64,000 nucleotides of DNA from an uncultured Candidatus Saccharibacteria bacterium (GCA_945873065.1 CAMCBN010000001.1:124001-188000); one strand, 5' to 3'; positions 24,688 to 33,126 are shown, counted from the stretch's first letter. Notes: generated by a model from the sequence alone, not told the origin. Numbers and translations: made by a program.

Positions 24688-26262
24688 CTATTCTGCCAAA
24701 CTCGCGCGAATCAGCCCGACAAATAGTGGGTGCGGGCGGAATGGTCGCGACTTAAATTCTGGGTGAGCCTGGGTCGCTACGAAATAGTCGCAGGCTGGCG
24801 CTTCAACAAATTCCACTAGCCTACCATCTGGCGAGGTACCAGATACTATCAACCCACCCTTTTTGACAGCCTGAACAAATTTTTGATTAACCTCATAGCG
24901 GTGTCTATGGCGCTCAGTTACCTCTGTTACACCATAAAGTTGCGCAATATGTGAATAATTTTTTAGTACAGCTGGATAGTCGCCCAGCCGCATCGTGCCG
25001 CCAGTCGATTGCTTGCCCTCTTGCCCATCCATAATATAAATCACGTTCGCCCCATCTCCAGCGCCAAATTCTTCGCTATTTGCATTTTTTACACCGCCCA
25101 ACCGTGCCGCTGCGATCACTGCTGTCTGTAGTCCCAGACAAATCCCAAGATATGGTTTGTTGTTTGTCATACAATATTCTGCCGCCAAAATCATACCCTC
25201 CACGCCGCGCTCGCCAAAACCGCCTGGCACCACAACGCCGTCAACACCGGCAAAATCTGCTACCTCGGCCGTCTCAGCATTAATCCAGCGGATCTCAATC
25301 TCGCTCTTTTCGCCCCACGCAGCCGACTTGAGTGCTTCGGTCACCGACAGGTAAGTGTCCGAATTATCAATATATTTTGCCACCAGCCCGATCGTCACTC
25401 GTTTTTTGTATTCAGTCGTGTCGCGCCGCGCTAATTTTCGCCATTTATCCAAATTTGGCTCAACGATGTTACCAGTAAAATTACTCAACGTCGCGCCCAG
25501 GTCGCGCGCCACCGTTAGCGGCACTTCGTACACCGTATCGACATTTGGCATCATAACGATCCCGTCCGAGCGCACGCCCGATGAAATAGCAATTTTTTCG
25601 CCAATACTGCGCGGCGGTTTATTATGTCCCTCGGTGCGCACTGCCACCACATCTGGCATAATCCCAAAACCGCGCAAATCCGCCAAAGCGTTCTGCGCCG
25701 GTTTGGTTTTATATTCCTGCGACGCTTCTAAAAACGGCACATAGACTACATGAACAAACAGACAATTTTCCCGCCCAACATCCAGCGCAAAGCCGCGAAT
25801 CGCCTCAATAAAACTGAGACCTTCATAGTCGCCGACCGTTCCGCCGATCTCCACCAAATGAACCTCGCCCTCGGCCGCCTGATGAATGGCTTTTTTGATC
25901 GAATTCGTCAAGTGCGGCACCAATTGCACTGTTTGTCCGCCAAATTTTCCAGCCCGTTCATCATTGATCAAATCGCGAAATAATCGCCCGCTCAAAGTAG
26001 CGTTTTTTTGCGTTAATTCAAGATCCAAAAACCGCTCGTAATGCCCCAAATCGAGATCAGTCTCAGCACCATCCTTAGTCACAAAACACTCGCCGTGTTC
26101 ACGCGGGTTCAGCAGCCCAGCATCAACATTCAAATACGGGTCGCATTTTTGCACCGAAACAGTGATCCCTTTCGCCTGCAATACCGCCCCGATGCTAGCC
26201 GCCGTGATTCCCTTGCCCACGCCCGACAACACCCCGCCAGTCACGAAAATATATTTAGTCAT
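24688..26262 (-). CDS. pyrG: CTP synthase
   Basis: A 524-aa amidoligase making CTP from UTP, ATP and glutamine. The synthase domain (MTKYIFVTGGVLSGVGKGITAASIG, with the P-loop) and the glutaminase domain (GICLGLQTAVIAAA with the catalytic Cys, and AHPEFKSRPFRPHPLF with the His/Glu) are complete. I chose ATG 26262, which has GAGGG six bases upstream, over the TTG at 26268. It sits 52 bp after the 57-aa CxxC ORF and near nrdAB, forming a dNTP-supply cluster. Confidence 0.97.
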   Translation of the reverse strand: MTKYIFVTGGVLSGVGKGITAASIGAVLQAKGITVSVQKCDPYLNVDAGLLNPREHGECFVTKDGAETDLDLGHYERFLDLELTQKNATLSGRLFRDLINDERAGKFGGQTVQLVPHLTNSIKKAIHQAAEGEVHLVEIGGTVGDYEGLSFIEAIRGFALDVGRENCLFVHVVYVPFLEASQEYKTKPAQNALADLRGFGIMPDVVAVRTEGHNKPPRSIGEKIAISSGVRSDGIVMMPNVDTVYEVPLTVARDLGATLSNFTGNIVEPNLDKWRKLARRDTTEYKKRVTIGLVAKYIDNSDTYLSVTEALKSAAWGEKSEIEIRWINAETAEVADFAGVDGVVVPGGFGERGVEGMILAAEYCMTNNKPYLGICLGLQTAVIAAARLGGVKNANSEEFGAGDGANVIYIMDGQEGKQSTGGTMRLGDYPAVLKNYSHIAQLYGVTEVTERHRHRYEVNQKFVQAVKKGGLIVSGTSPDGRLVEFVEAPACDYFVATQAHPEFKSRPFRPHPLFVGLIRASLAE

Positions 26263-26313
26263 CACCAACCCTCAATTACATAGAAGCATTACCCTACAGC
26301 CCCTATTGGGGAT

Positions 26314-26487
26314 CTACTCACAACCATCACAAACCGTCAAAGATGCTGGATCAAGCGGTGCTGCCACACCACCAGTTGCTCGTGCTTGGTCGTCGGCTGC
26401 CGCCTGGGCCGCCTTCATCGCTGCGTCAATAGCGCTTAATTTTTCTTCCAAAGTCATGTCGTCGGAGATAATTTGACTCGCGTTCAT
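26314..26487 (-). CDS. 57-aa ORF ending in a CxxC motif
   Basis: A short gene I found by reading the bases. ATG 26487 has AAGGA at a good distance. The product is acidic and helical (MTLEEKLSAIDAAMKAAQAA), then ends LDPASLTVCDGCE, with two cysteines two residues apart and one residue after them. This ending resembles the C-terminal CxxC redox tail of class I NrdA proteins, which the NrdA in this cluster lacks. It sits between tandem NrdR-like boxes upstream and pyrG downstream. A redox partner of ribonucleotide reductase is an inference only. Confidence 0.6.
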   Translation of the reverse strand: MNASQIISDDMTLEEKLSAIDAAMKAAQAAADDQARATGGVAAPLDPASLTVCDGCE

Positions 26488-26498
26488 TTTTCTGTCCT

Positions 26499-26546
26499 TT
26501 TCTATATTTAGTAGTGCTTATATTCATGTTACGCTATATATAGCGC
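26499..26546 (-). promoter_or_regulatory. Tandem NrdR-like boxes upstream of the 57-aa ORF
   Basis: The box at 26531-26546 (ACGCTATATATAGCGC) is a near-perfect palindrome matching the NrdR consensus aCaCwATATATwGtGt at 13 of 16 positions. The box at 26499-26514 has a core CTATATTTAG, one base off the core consensus. They start 32 bp apart, three helical turns, the usual arrangement for NrdR, the ribonucleotide-reductase repressor. The nrdR gene itself is not in this window. Confidence 0.6.
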
Positions 26547-26957
26547 TTATGCAATATAATGCAGCCAATTTCCTGTTGTAGTTTTTTCATCAAGTTGACC
26601 AATTGGTGCTACGTAGATTTGCGGATTTTTACATTTTGGCAAGAAATCTTTTAGCTTTTCTCTATAAGCTTCCATAGCCGCCACTTTGTCATCACCAGAC
26701 ACCTCAGAAGCAATTGTTTTCAAAAATACCCCGCGCACTTGATCATCCCAAATGGCAAACTCCACCTTGCCAGTTCTGAAAGCATTTTTTGAATGCCGCG
26801 ATTCCTTGTCTGATATCCAAACAATTTTATCGCCCATACGCGCAAAATGTACTACAGCGATGGCTGGCGTACGATCACGATTGACTGTCGCCATAGCGCC
26901 AACCCGCACATTATCTAAGATTTCTTTTGCTAGTTCGTTCATTCTCTCAGCCCTCAC
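26547..26957 (-). CDS. Pyridoxamine 5'-phosphate oxidase-like FMN-binding protein
   Basis: A protein of about 136 aa with a split-barrel flavin fold: ILDNVRVGAMATVNRDRTPAIAVVHFAR and GDKIVWISDKESRHSKNAFRTG are typical of PNPOx-like proteins. The exact substrate is unknown. The start is uncertain: GTG 26957 overlaps the nrdB stop as GTGA, while ATG 26942 has GAGGG nine bases upstream. It closes the nrdA-nrdB run and is followed directly by NrdR-like boxes. Confidence 0.82.
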   Translation of the reverse strand: MRAERMNELAKEILDNVRVGAMATVNRDRTPAIAVVHFARMGDKIVWISDKESRHSKNAFRTGKVEFAIWDDQVRGVFLKTIASEVSGDDKVAAMEAYREKLKDFLPKCKNPQIYVAPIGQLDEKTTTGNWLHYIA

Positions 26958-27934
26958 TTCGTTGTATTCACCTCGTAACTCGTATTGGTGCTTTCAAAGA
27001 AATTGACGAGTTCCAGCGTGTCGTTTGCCGTTGCCATCCACTTGGCAGGATTTGTCACATTATATTCCGGCTCAAAGCCTAATTCTTGCAAGCGGCGGTC
27101 AGTCATGTGCATGACGTATTGATTGACATAATACGCATTCAGACCCAAAATTCCCTTTGGCAGCATGTCCTTGTTGTATTCTTTTTCTAGTTCAACCGCC
27201 TGCAAAATTAGCCCGCGAATTTCCTCAGCAAACTCCTGCGTCTGGAGCTCTGGATTTTCATCGAGAATCGTTAGCAGCAAATTAATGCCAAAAGTCAGGT
27301 GAAGATTTTCATCCTTAGTAATCCAGTCGAGCAGCGTACCGACATTTCGAAGCAGATTGCGCTGGCGGAAACTCATACCGACCATAAAGCCGGAGTAGAA
27401 CCAAATACCCTCAAGCACGATGTTGTAAGCCACTAATGAACGAACAAAATCTTTCTTGCCTTCCAGGCTGTAGATGTCCAGATTTGGATCAAGCATCACT
27501 TCCAGGTGTTTGTTTTGGAAGTCAGCCTTGTCAGCCAGCGATTTTTTGCCAAAGCCAGCCGCATAAATTTCCTCGCGATCAAACGGAAAGGTCTCGATGA
27601 TGTATTCAAAAGTCATGAAATGATTAGCCTCTTCCCACATCTGTTTCGAGAGGTACAGTTGTGCTTCCGCCGCATTAACGTACGGATAGATACCAAACGC
27701 TAGCGATTTATTGATCAGCAGCTCATTTGGATTGAGATAGCTGATGACGGTTTTGAGCGCGTGCTTTTCTTCGTCGGACAATTTGTCAAAATCCGCCAAA
27801 TCCTGCACCAACTGCACTTCGTTCGGAAACCATGTGTTAGCCACCGCTTGATTGTACAAATCGTACGCCCACTGATAGCGAATTGGATGTAGGCTGAGTC
27901 CGTCGCGTAAACCTGATCCTAAAATACCACTCAT
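26954..27934 (-). CDS. nrdB: Ribonucleoside-diphosphate reductase small subunit, Tyr-to-Phe type
   Basis: A 326-aa class I R2 subunit that holds the metal site generating the radical for NrdA. Ligands are visible: Glu in LNPNELLINKSL, EEANH (ExxH), Glu in VLEGIWFY, and DENLH (ExxH). Four residues after the first His, where the radical Tyr normally sits, there is Phe (HFMTF). This is the signature of Mn/Fe class Ic enzymes such as that of Chlamydia. The ATG 27934 is directly preceded by the TAG of the 42-aa ORF and by GGGGAGG. Confidence 0.94.
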   Translation of the reverse strand: MSGILGSGLRDGLSLHPIRYQWAYDLYNQAVANTWFPNEVQLVQDLADFDKLSDEEKHALKTVISYLNPNELLINKSLAFGIYPYVNAAEAQLYLSKQMWEEANHFMTFEYIIETFPFDREEIYAAGFGKKSLADKADFQNKHLEVMLDPNLDIYSLEGKKDFVRSLVAYNIVLEGIWFYSGFMVGMSFRQRNLLRNVGTLLDWITKDENLHLTFGINLLLTILDENPELQTQEFAEEIRGLILQAVELEKEYNKDMLPKGILGLNAYYVNQYVMHMTDRRLQELGFEPEYNVTNPAKWMATANDTLELVNFFESTNTSYEVNTTK

Positions 27935-28063
27935 CTATTTGTCCTCCCCTTCTGCCAAAAAGTCCAAAGTAAACAACGCTTGTTGGCCAAGGGCTTTTTG
28001 TGCTGCCTCCTCTGTCAAAAAATCAATTTCCGGTAGCGGTGGTTGATATTCTATTCGTTCCAT
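27935..28063 (-). CDS. 42-aa ORF packed between nrdA and nrdB
   Basis: ATG 28063 has GGAGGG upstream, one of the best ribosome-binding sites here. The frame runs to a TAG that touches the nrdB ATG. The product (starts MERIEYQPPLPEIDF, ends LFTLDFLAEGEDK) is acidic. FTLDF resembles the C-terminal R1-binding peptide of R2 subunits (mouse R2 ends FTLDADF). NrdB here ends shortly after NFFESTNTSYEV, so a binding peptide encoded separately is conceivable. That is inference; the ORF itself, with its ideal site and tight packing, is well supported. Confidence 0.65.
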   Translation of the reverse strand: MERIEYQPPLPEIDFLTEEAAQKALGQQALFTLDFLAEGEDK

Positions 28064-28077
28064 ATTTCCCTCCTTTA

Positions 28078-30480
28078 TTACTTCTTAATCTTAGCGAACC
28101 CAAACCCGCGCGTCTTGGCGCCAGTTCGAACTTTTTGTTCAGAAATCTTATCAACCGAGACGGTCGTCTGCTCCGATTGATGGCGCGGCTTAACATGCAA
28201 ATAATATGTCGTTTTCAAGCCGCGGCGCCAGGCTTCGGAGTAAATTTCGACATATTCATCAATGTTGCGCGTCTCCAGATACATATTGCGAGAAATCGCC
28301 TGGTCGACCCACTTTTGTGCCCGCGCTGCCACCTCAATAAACGCGTATGGACTGAGCTGGAAGCTTGTTTTATACACATCGCGAATTTTTTGCGGGATTT
28401 CATCAATATGCTGAATGTCGCCTTGATTTGCGAAAATTTCATCTTTCAATGTGTCCCACAAATCTAGCTTCTTGAGGTCGCGCACTAAATTATTATTCAC
28501 CTCAAGGAACTTGCCATTCAGCGTCGAGCGGCTGAAAATCTGGGCAAACTGCGGATCAATACCCGGCGTGGTACCCGCCACATGCCCAATGTTTGCCGTT
28601 GGCGCGATCGCCATGAGAGTCGCATTGCGCATACCTTTTTTCACTTTTTTGCGCAAACTGTCCCAGTCCAGGCGCGTTTTATGATCAATTTTCACCTTGA
28701 GTTTGCGATTTTCGGACAGTTCATCCAGCGTGTCGATCGGCAGCTGACCTTTGCTCCAGCCGCTGCCTTTGTATGCCGGATAGCTGCCCCGCTGCTGAGC
28801 CAAATCCGCCGACTGGTCGATGGCGTGGTAGCTGATAAATTCGGTCAATTGGTCAATCAGATCGTACGCCTCGTCCGACTCATAACAAAGCCCTAATTTC
28901 TCCAGCACGTCAGTAAAGCCCATTATACCGATACCAACCGCCCGCGTTTGCTCGTTAGCGTGCATCGCCTCGGGAATCGGCGTCTGCGTAATGTCCACCA
29001 GATTATCCAACTGGCGCGTTGCTGCCCGCGACGCCTCTTTCAGCCGCTCCCAATCCCACGTCTTATCCTCATTCAAAAACGCCGACAAATTGATACTAAT
29101 CAAATTACAGGTAGCGATATTTTTCTCGTCCTGCGGCAAAGTAATTTCCGTACAGAGGTTCGACAGATGAATTGTGCCGGTATTGTTGTTGAGTGCCCGC
29201 ACATTAATCGTGTCTTTCCAGGTCAGCCACGGGTGGCTAGTTGCCTGCAAACTAGTCAAAATCTGTTTAAATTGCTGACGAGCGGGGATTTTTTCAAACA
29301 CGCGCAGTTTGCCCGCTTCAGCCATTTTGACATACTCTTTATAGCGCGCCGAAAACGCTTCGCCGTAAAGCTCTGGCAGGTCGGACACTTCAGCCGGGTC
29401 AAACAAATACCAATCTTGATCTTTCTGAACACGCTTCATAAATTCATCAGAGATAAACACCGCCGTGTTCGCAAAGCGGGTACGCATATACGGATCGCCG
29501 GAATTAGAACGCAGATCAATAAACTGATCAAAATTAAGATGCCAGTTTTCCATATAAATCGCTGCCGCACCAGCTTTCTTGCCCTTGCGGCTGACCGCAA
29601 ACAGCGCTGTGTCGATCATTTTCATGAACGGAATCGGACCGGTTGATTCGGTATTAGTGGTTTTCACTGGACTACCAGCTGCGCGAAGTTTGGTAAAGCC
29701 GATGCCGATGCCGCCAGTACCTTTCGCGATAAACATTGTGTCGCGGATCGATTTAGCGATCGACTCCATGTCATCTTGTACTTCCATCAAGAAGCAGTTC
29801 GAGAGCTGTGGGAACGAACCGCCGGCGTTCACCCGGGTTGAGCCGCCCGGTAAATATTCCAACCGACTCATATGTTCATAGAACTCGACCGCCGCCGCGG
29901 TTGGATCTGGCTCATTGTAGCTAAGCCCCATAGCAATCCGCATGTGGGTAAACTGCGGCGTTTCCAGCGGTTGTTTGTTTTGTTTACGCAAGGCGTAGCG
30001 GTTGCGGTTGGTCATCACGCCGAGATATTTACTGAGGTCATCGCGCGCTGGCTCGAGCGCCTTACCTAATTTTTTCAAATCAAATCGCCCGTCGCTCATT
30101 CGCTTGTCGAGTAGTCCGTCCGTGACCGCCGTTTTAACAAATTCTGGAAATTTCTGGGCATGCAATTTTTTCAGTTCATCAGCCGTCTCGTAGTCGCCCA
30201 GCGTATTTTTATAAATATTTTTTAGGAGCAAGCGCGCCGCGATTTTATCATAATCCGGATCATCCTTGACGTTTTGCAGCGCCGTCTGAATCACTGCCTC
30301 GTCCAGCTGCTCCGACGTAATACCGTCAAACAGCGTCAACTGCAATTCCGTCGCAATCTGCACCACTTTTGACACCTGGTCCGGCAAGCCGTCGCAGGCT
30401 TTTAAGATCGCTGTATTAATTTTATTCGCATCAAACGGTTCTTTCGAGCCGTCGCGCTTGATAACATGAATTTGTTGCAC
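28078..30480 (-). CDS. nrdA: Ribonucleoside-diphosphate reductase large subunit without a C-terminal CxxC
   Basis: An 800-aa class I R1 that reduces NDPs to dNDPs. The ATP cone (VIKRDGSKEPFDANKI) opens it. The catalytic set is present: the first redox Cys (QLSNCFLM), the NLCTEI radical Cys and Glu, the second redox Cys (ATCNLISIN), and the TTYYLH radical-transfer pair. The usual tail with a CxxC that re-reduces the site is missing; after TTYYLH there are about 45 residues ending RGFGFAKIKK with no Cys. The start is GTG 30480 with AAGGAGGGG upstream. The NrdR-like box lies in its promoter. Confidence 0.97.
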   Translation of the reverse strand: MQQIHVIKRDGSKEPFDANKINTAILKACDGLPDQVSKVVQIATELQLTLFDGITSEQLDEAVIQTALQNVKDDPDYDKIAARLLLKNIYKNTLGDYETADELKKLHAQKFPEFVKTAVTDGLLDKRMSDGRFDLKKLGKALEPARDDLSKYLGVMTNRNRYALRKQNKQPLETPQFTHMRIAMGLSYNEPDPTAAAVEFYEHMSRLEYLPGGSTRVNAGGSFPQLSNCFLMEVQDDMESIAKSIRDTMFIAKGTGGIGIGFTKLRAAGSPVKTTNTESTGPIPFMKMIDTALFAVSRKGKKAGAAAIYMENWHLNFDQFIDLRSNSGDPYMRTRFANTAVFISDEFMKRVQKDQDWYLFDPAEVSDLPELYGEAFSARYKEYVKMAEAGKLRVFEKIPARQQFKQILTSLQATSHPWLTWKDTINVRALNNNTGTIHLSNLCTEITLPQDEKNIATCNLISINLSAFLNEDKTWDWERLKEASRAATRQLDNLVDITQTPIPEAMHANEQTRAVGIGIMGFTDVLEKLGLCYESDEAYDLIDQLTEFISYHAIDQSADLAQQRGSYPAYKGSGWSKGQLPIDTLDELSENRKLKVKIDHKTRLDWDSLRKKVKKGMRNATLMAIAPTANIGHVAGTTPGIDPQFAQIFSRSTLNGKFLEVNNNLVRDLKKLDLWDTLKDEIFANQGDIQHIDEIPQKIRDVYKTSFQLSPYAFIEVAARAQKWVDQAISRNMYLETRNIDEYVEIYSEAWRRGLKTTYYLHVKPRHQSEQTTVSVDKISEQKVRTGAKTRGFGFAKIKK

Positions 30481-30512
30481 CTATCTCCCCTCCTTGATGC
30501 TCAGCAAAACCA

Positions 30513-30533
30513 CCGCCGACCTCCCCGCGGCGG
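30513..30533 (-). promoter_or_regulatory. GC-rich hairpin in the nrdA leader
   Basis: A 6-bp stem CCGCCG/CGGCGG within the predicted 113-nt nrdA 5' UTR. Its loop contains GGGGAGGT, a second Shine-Dalgarno-like run. It could affect translation; no known riboswitch pattern is seen. Confidence 0.4.
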
Positions 30534-30599
30534 CGACTGACACCTCTCGTCTGTCTGCTTTTATTTAATATATTCTTACACATTTAGCGTATAGTTATT

Positions 30600-30628
30600 A
30601 TAATAAAGCACTATATATAGAGTGGCAA
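30600..30628 (-). promoter_or_regulatory. nrdA promoter with NrdR-like box in the spacer
   Basis: TTGCCA (-35, 30623-30628), a 17-bp spacer and TATTAT (-10, 30600-30605) on the minus strand. The box GCACTATATATAGAGT (30608-30623) fills the spacer and matches the NrdR consensus at 14 of 16 positions, so a bound repressor would block polymerase. I saw no second clear box at 31-32 bp. Confidence 0.6.
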
Positions 30629-30693
30629 GCAAATTTGTTAATTTTACAACCGATTTATCAACGTAGACTGTTTCTCATTACAAACACAAATCG

Positions 30694-30799
30694 ATAGTCT
30701 TTCGACTATTAAGCATCTTCGGTTAAGATGCTTAATCGGCACCCCTCCAAAGTATTCTTGTGAAAACTTATCCCCCAACCTACCTTTAAAATACTTTGG
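30694..30799. repeat. Three inverted repeats in the gap between the spermidine-synthase-like gene and nrdA
   Basis: The 350-bp gap has no ORF. It holds ATAGTC/GACTAT (30694-30709), a perfect 11-bp stem TTAAGCATCTT with loop CGGTT (30709-30735), and CCAAAGTATT pairing with AATACTTTGG across 33 nt (30747-30799). There are no T-tracts after the stems, so simple terminators do not explain them. A structured RNA at the 3' end of the upstream gene is possible. Confidence 0.45.
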
Positions 30800-30829
30800 C
30801 TACATCATTTTATCTAATCAAGTTTGTCA

Positions 30830-32251
30830 TTATTTATTTTGCGCTTGGCAGGTTTGGCGCAATCGCTCAAGTGGTACGAAATCGTCACTATATGGTGTCT
30901 GACCAGAAAACAACTCTGGCCGTTTGTGTTCATTATTGCCGCCGTATATTGCGATGATATTATTTTGCTCATACCTTTGATGAAGCGAAAATACTCCCTG
31001 CCCCCGGATCGACGAATATGGAGCGTCTTGCGCAGCCAGCAGTGGTCGACACTCTGGCTGAAGGCTCGCAATCATATTGACTGCTATACGTGAATGGTCG
31101 TATAGATGGCGCTGCAAGGCCTGAGCATACTCATTTGTCACCAAAGACGATGGAATATCACCATCATTATAGACATCGACTAGTACTACATCGTAGCGAT
31201 CATTCGTCTGCTCGAGAAACACTCGTGCATCTTGAAAGATCGGCCGAACATTCGGTGGATCGCGGTAGAAAAAATATTGTCGAGCGATCGGTAAAAGCCC
31301 TGGGTCGATTTCGACCACATCGATGTGACTCTGTGGGTAACGCCGTGCTAGATACTGTGGTAGCGTGAATGTACCACCGCCCAACATTAAGATACGCCGC
31401 TTGTGTGGGGCACGCTCTACAGCATTAGCCAATTGCTGCGTATACCAAAACACCAGCCGATCTGGCTGATGAATATCTACTCCGGACTGTACGCCAGCCG
31501 GGCCACTCATAATACCCCGTATTTCTTTACCATCTTTCACCCACTGCTGAATAGTGTAGTGTGCTGATGCAGTATCGACTGCCTGAGTGCTAACCTTGCG
31601 CGGTGTCGGTGTCGCTATATATATAATTATCAAAACTAAAAATAATATACTCACCCCTATTCGCCAGCGCCAACGCCAACCAGGATTATCAAGCCAGCTT
31701 GTCGCTACCAAAATAGCTATCAGCAAGACAAATACACTTTGCACACCCAACCAACCAAACAAGAAAAACCCCGCACTAAATGTTCCGACAATACTCCCCA
31801 CCGCATTCACTGCGCTTAGCGACGCTACCGATCGCCCTGCTACTGTTAGCGATTCGGTTTGTAACTTAGCAAGATAAGGACTCAGCGCCGCCAACACGAA
31901 ACTACTTGGCGCGAATAATACACAAGCAGCTATTGTCGCTTGTAAACGGATATCGATCTCAAGACTCGCCACCCATTGTAGCAACGATCGTTGTTGATAA
32001 AGCGCGCACACCATACACAACGCCGCGAACAACAACAAACAAACTACGTCACTATCGCGCGACCGTTTGTCAGCTAAAATCCCACCTGCCCAATAGCCAA
32101 GACTCATTGCAGCCACGATCACACCAATTATACTGGTCCATACATATGTCGACGTTCCTACCACAGGAGACATCAACCGAGCTGCTATCAGCTCGAACAC
32201 CATCACAGAAAAACCAGATACAAACGCAATAGCTAACCGGCGACACGACAT
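30830..32251 (-). CDS. Membrane-embedded spermidine-synthase-like protein
   Basis: A 473-aa protein. The first 250 residues form seven or so hydrophobic helices. The C-terminal 200 residues are a Rossmann methyltransferase-type domain of the spermidine/spermine synthase family: MLGGGTFTLPQYLARRYPQ (motif I), DVVEIDPGLL (motif II) and DVVLVDVYNDGDIPSSL. Such fused proteins are common but mostly uncharacterised; polyamine synthesis is not certain. The start is ATG 32251 with TACAAT 6 nt upstream; the longer frame to 32323 adds only poor sequence. Confidence 0.82.
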   Translation of the reverse strand: MSCRRLAIAFVSGFSVMVFELIAARLMSPVVGTSTYVWTSIIGVIVAAMSLGYWAGGILADKRSRDSDVVCLLLFAALCMVCALYQQRSLLQWVASLEIDIRLQATIAACVLFAPSSFVLAALSPYLAKLQTESLTVAGRSVASLSAVNAVGSIVGTFSAGFFLFGWLGVQSVFVLLIAILVATSWLDNPGWRWRWRIGVSILFLVLIIIYIATPTPRKVSTQAVDTASAHYTIQQWVKDGKEIRGIMSGPAGVQSGVDIHQPDRLVFWYTQQLANAVERAPHKRRILMLGGGTFTLPQYLARRYPQSHIDVVEIDPGLLPIARQYFFYRDPPNVRPIFQDARVFLEQTNDRYDVVLVDVYNDGDIPSSLVTNEYAQALQRHLYDHSRIAVNMIASLQPECRPLLAAQDAPYSSIRGQGVFSLHQRYEQNNIIAIYGGNNEHKRPELFSGQTPYSDDFVPLERLRQTCQAQNK

Positions 32252-32257
32252 GACCGT

Positions 32258-32263
32258 ATTGTA
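32258..32263 (-). promoter_or_regulatory. -10 box of the spermidine-synthase-like gene, leaderless type
   Basis: TACAAT ends 6 nt before ATG 32251. Confidence 0.5.
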
Positions 32264-32373
32264 GCATAGACTATAGCGTAACCACCTACATGACAACACC
32301 TTTACTATTCTTGACTCTGACATTGTTTACTGCTGTCTGTACAAAATATACATAGTATGCTTTAATAAAACCC

Positions 32374-33126
32374 ATGAAAAAAACTAACGATCCAATTATA
32401 TCTGTTTCGCATTTCGCGATGCGGTTCGGAAATACCGAGGTTATCAAAGACCTCAATTTCGAAGTATATCGCGGCGAAACTTTTGGTTTTCTGGGCAGTA
32501 ACGGCTCTGGAAAGACCACGACCATCCGGTCGCTCCTAGGTATTTACCAACCAACAGGCGGTGATCTACTAATCAATGGCAAAAAATACACCGTCGATGG
32601 TGATATCAAGCTAGGCTATCTGCCAGAGGAGCGTGGCCTCTACAAGAAAGAGTCGGTCGTCGATATTATGACATACTTCGGGCAACTCAAAGGTATGAGT
32701 AAATCTGATGCACGACAGAAATCGCTCGATTTCCTTAAGCGCGTCGATTTACTAGACAAAGCCAAAACCCGCCTCGACAAACTCTCGGGTGGTCAACAGC
32801 AGAAAATTCAGCTAGGCATAACTGTCATGAACGACCCGGAGCTGCTCATTCTCGACGAACCGACCAAAGGCTTTGACCCAGTCAACCGCCGCTTACTCAT
32901 GGAAATTATTGAAGAGCACCAGGCGAAAGGCGCCACTGTAGTGATGATTACCCACCAGATGGAAGAGGTCGAACGCTTGTGCGACCGCATCTTGCTGCTA
33001 AAAGACGGCACATCACGCGCCTACGGTACAATTGACGAGGTTCGCAAGCAATTCGGTGGTAAATCGCTTGATGATATCTTCATCGATGTCTACAGCCACG
33101 CAGAGGAGGAACACACAAATGCATAA
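32374..33126 (+). CDS. ABC exporter ATP-binding protein, NatA-like
   Basis: A 250-aa ATPase with Walker A GSNGSGKTTT, signature LSGGQQQKIQ, Walker B LLILDEPTKGFDP and the switch His in MITHQMEE. The Gln-rich signature and the C-terminal DDIFIDVYSHA tail fit the NatA/drug-exporter group. It is translated with the adjacent permease through an 8-nt overlap, so the pair forms one exporter. The substrate (sodium, drug or peptide) is unknown. Confidence 0.92.
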   Translation: MKKTNDPIISVSHFAMRFGNTEVIKDLNFEVYRGETFGFLGSNGSGKTTTIRSLLGIYQPTGGDLLINGKKYTVDGDIKLGYLPEERGLYKKESVVDIMTYFGQLKGMSKSDARQKSLDFLKRVDLLDKAKTRLDKLSGGQQQKIQLGITVMNDPELLILDEPTKGFDPVNRRLLMEIIEEHQAKGATVVMITHQMEEVERLCDRILLLKDGTSRAYGTIDEVRKQFGGKSLDDIFIDVYSHAEEEHTNA

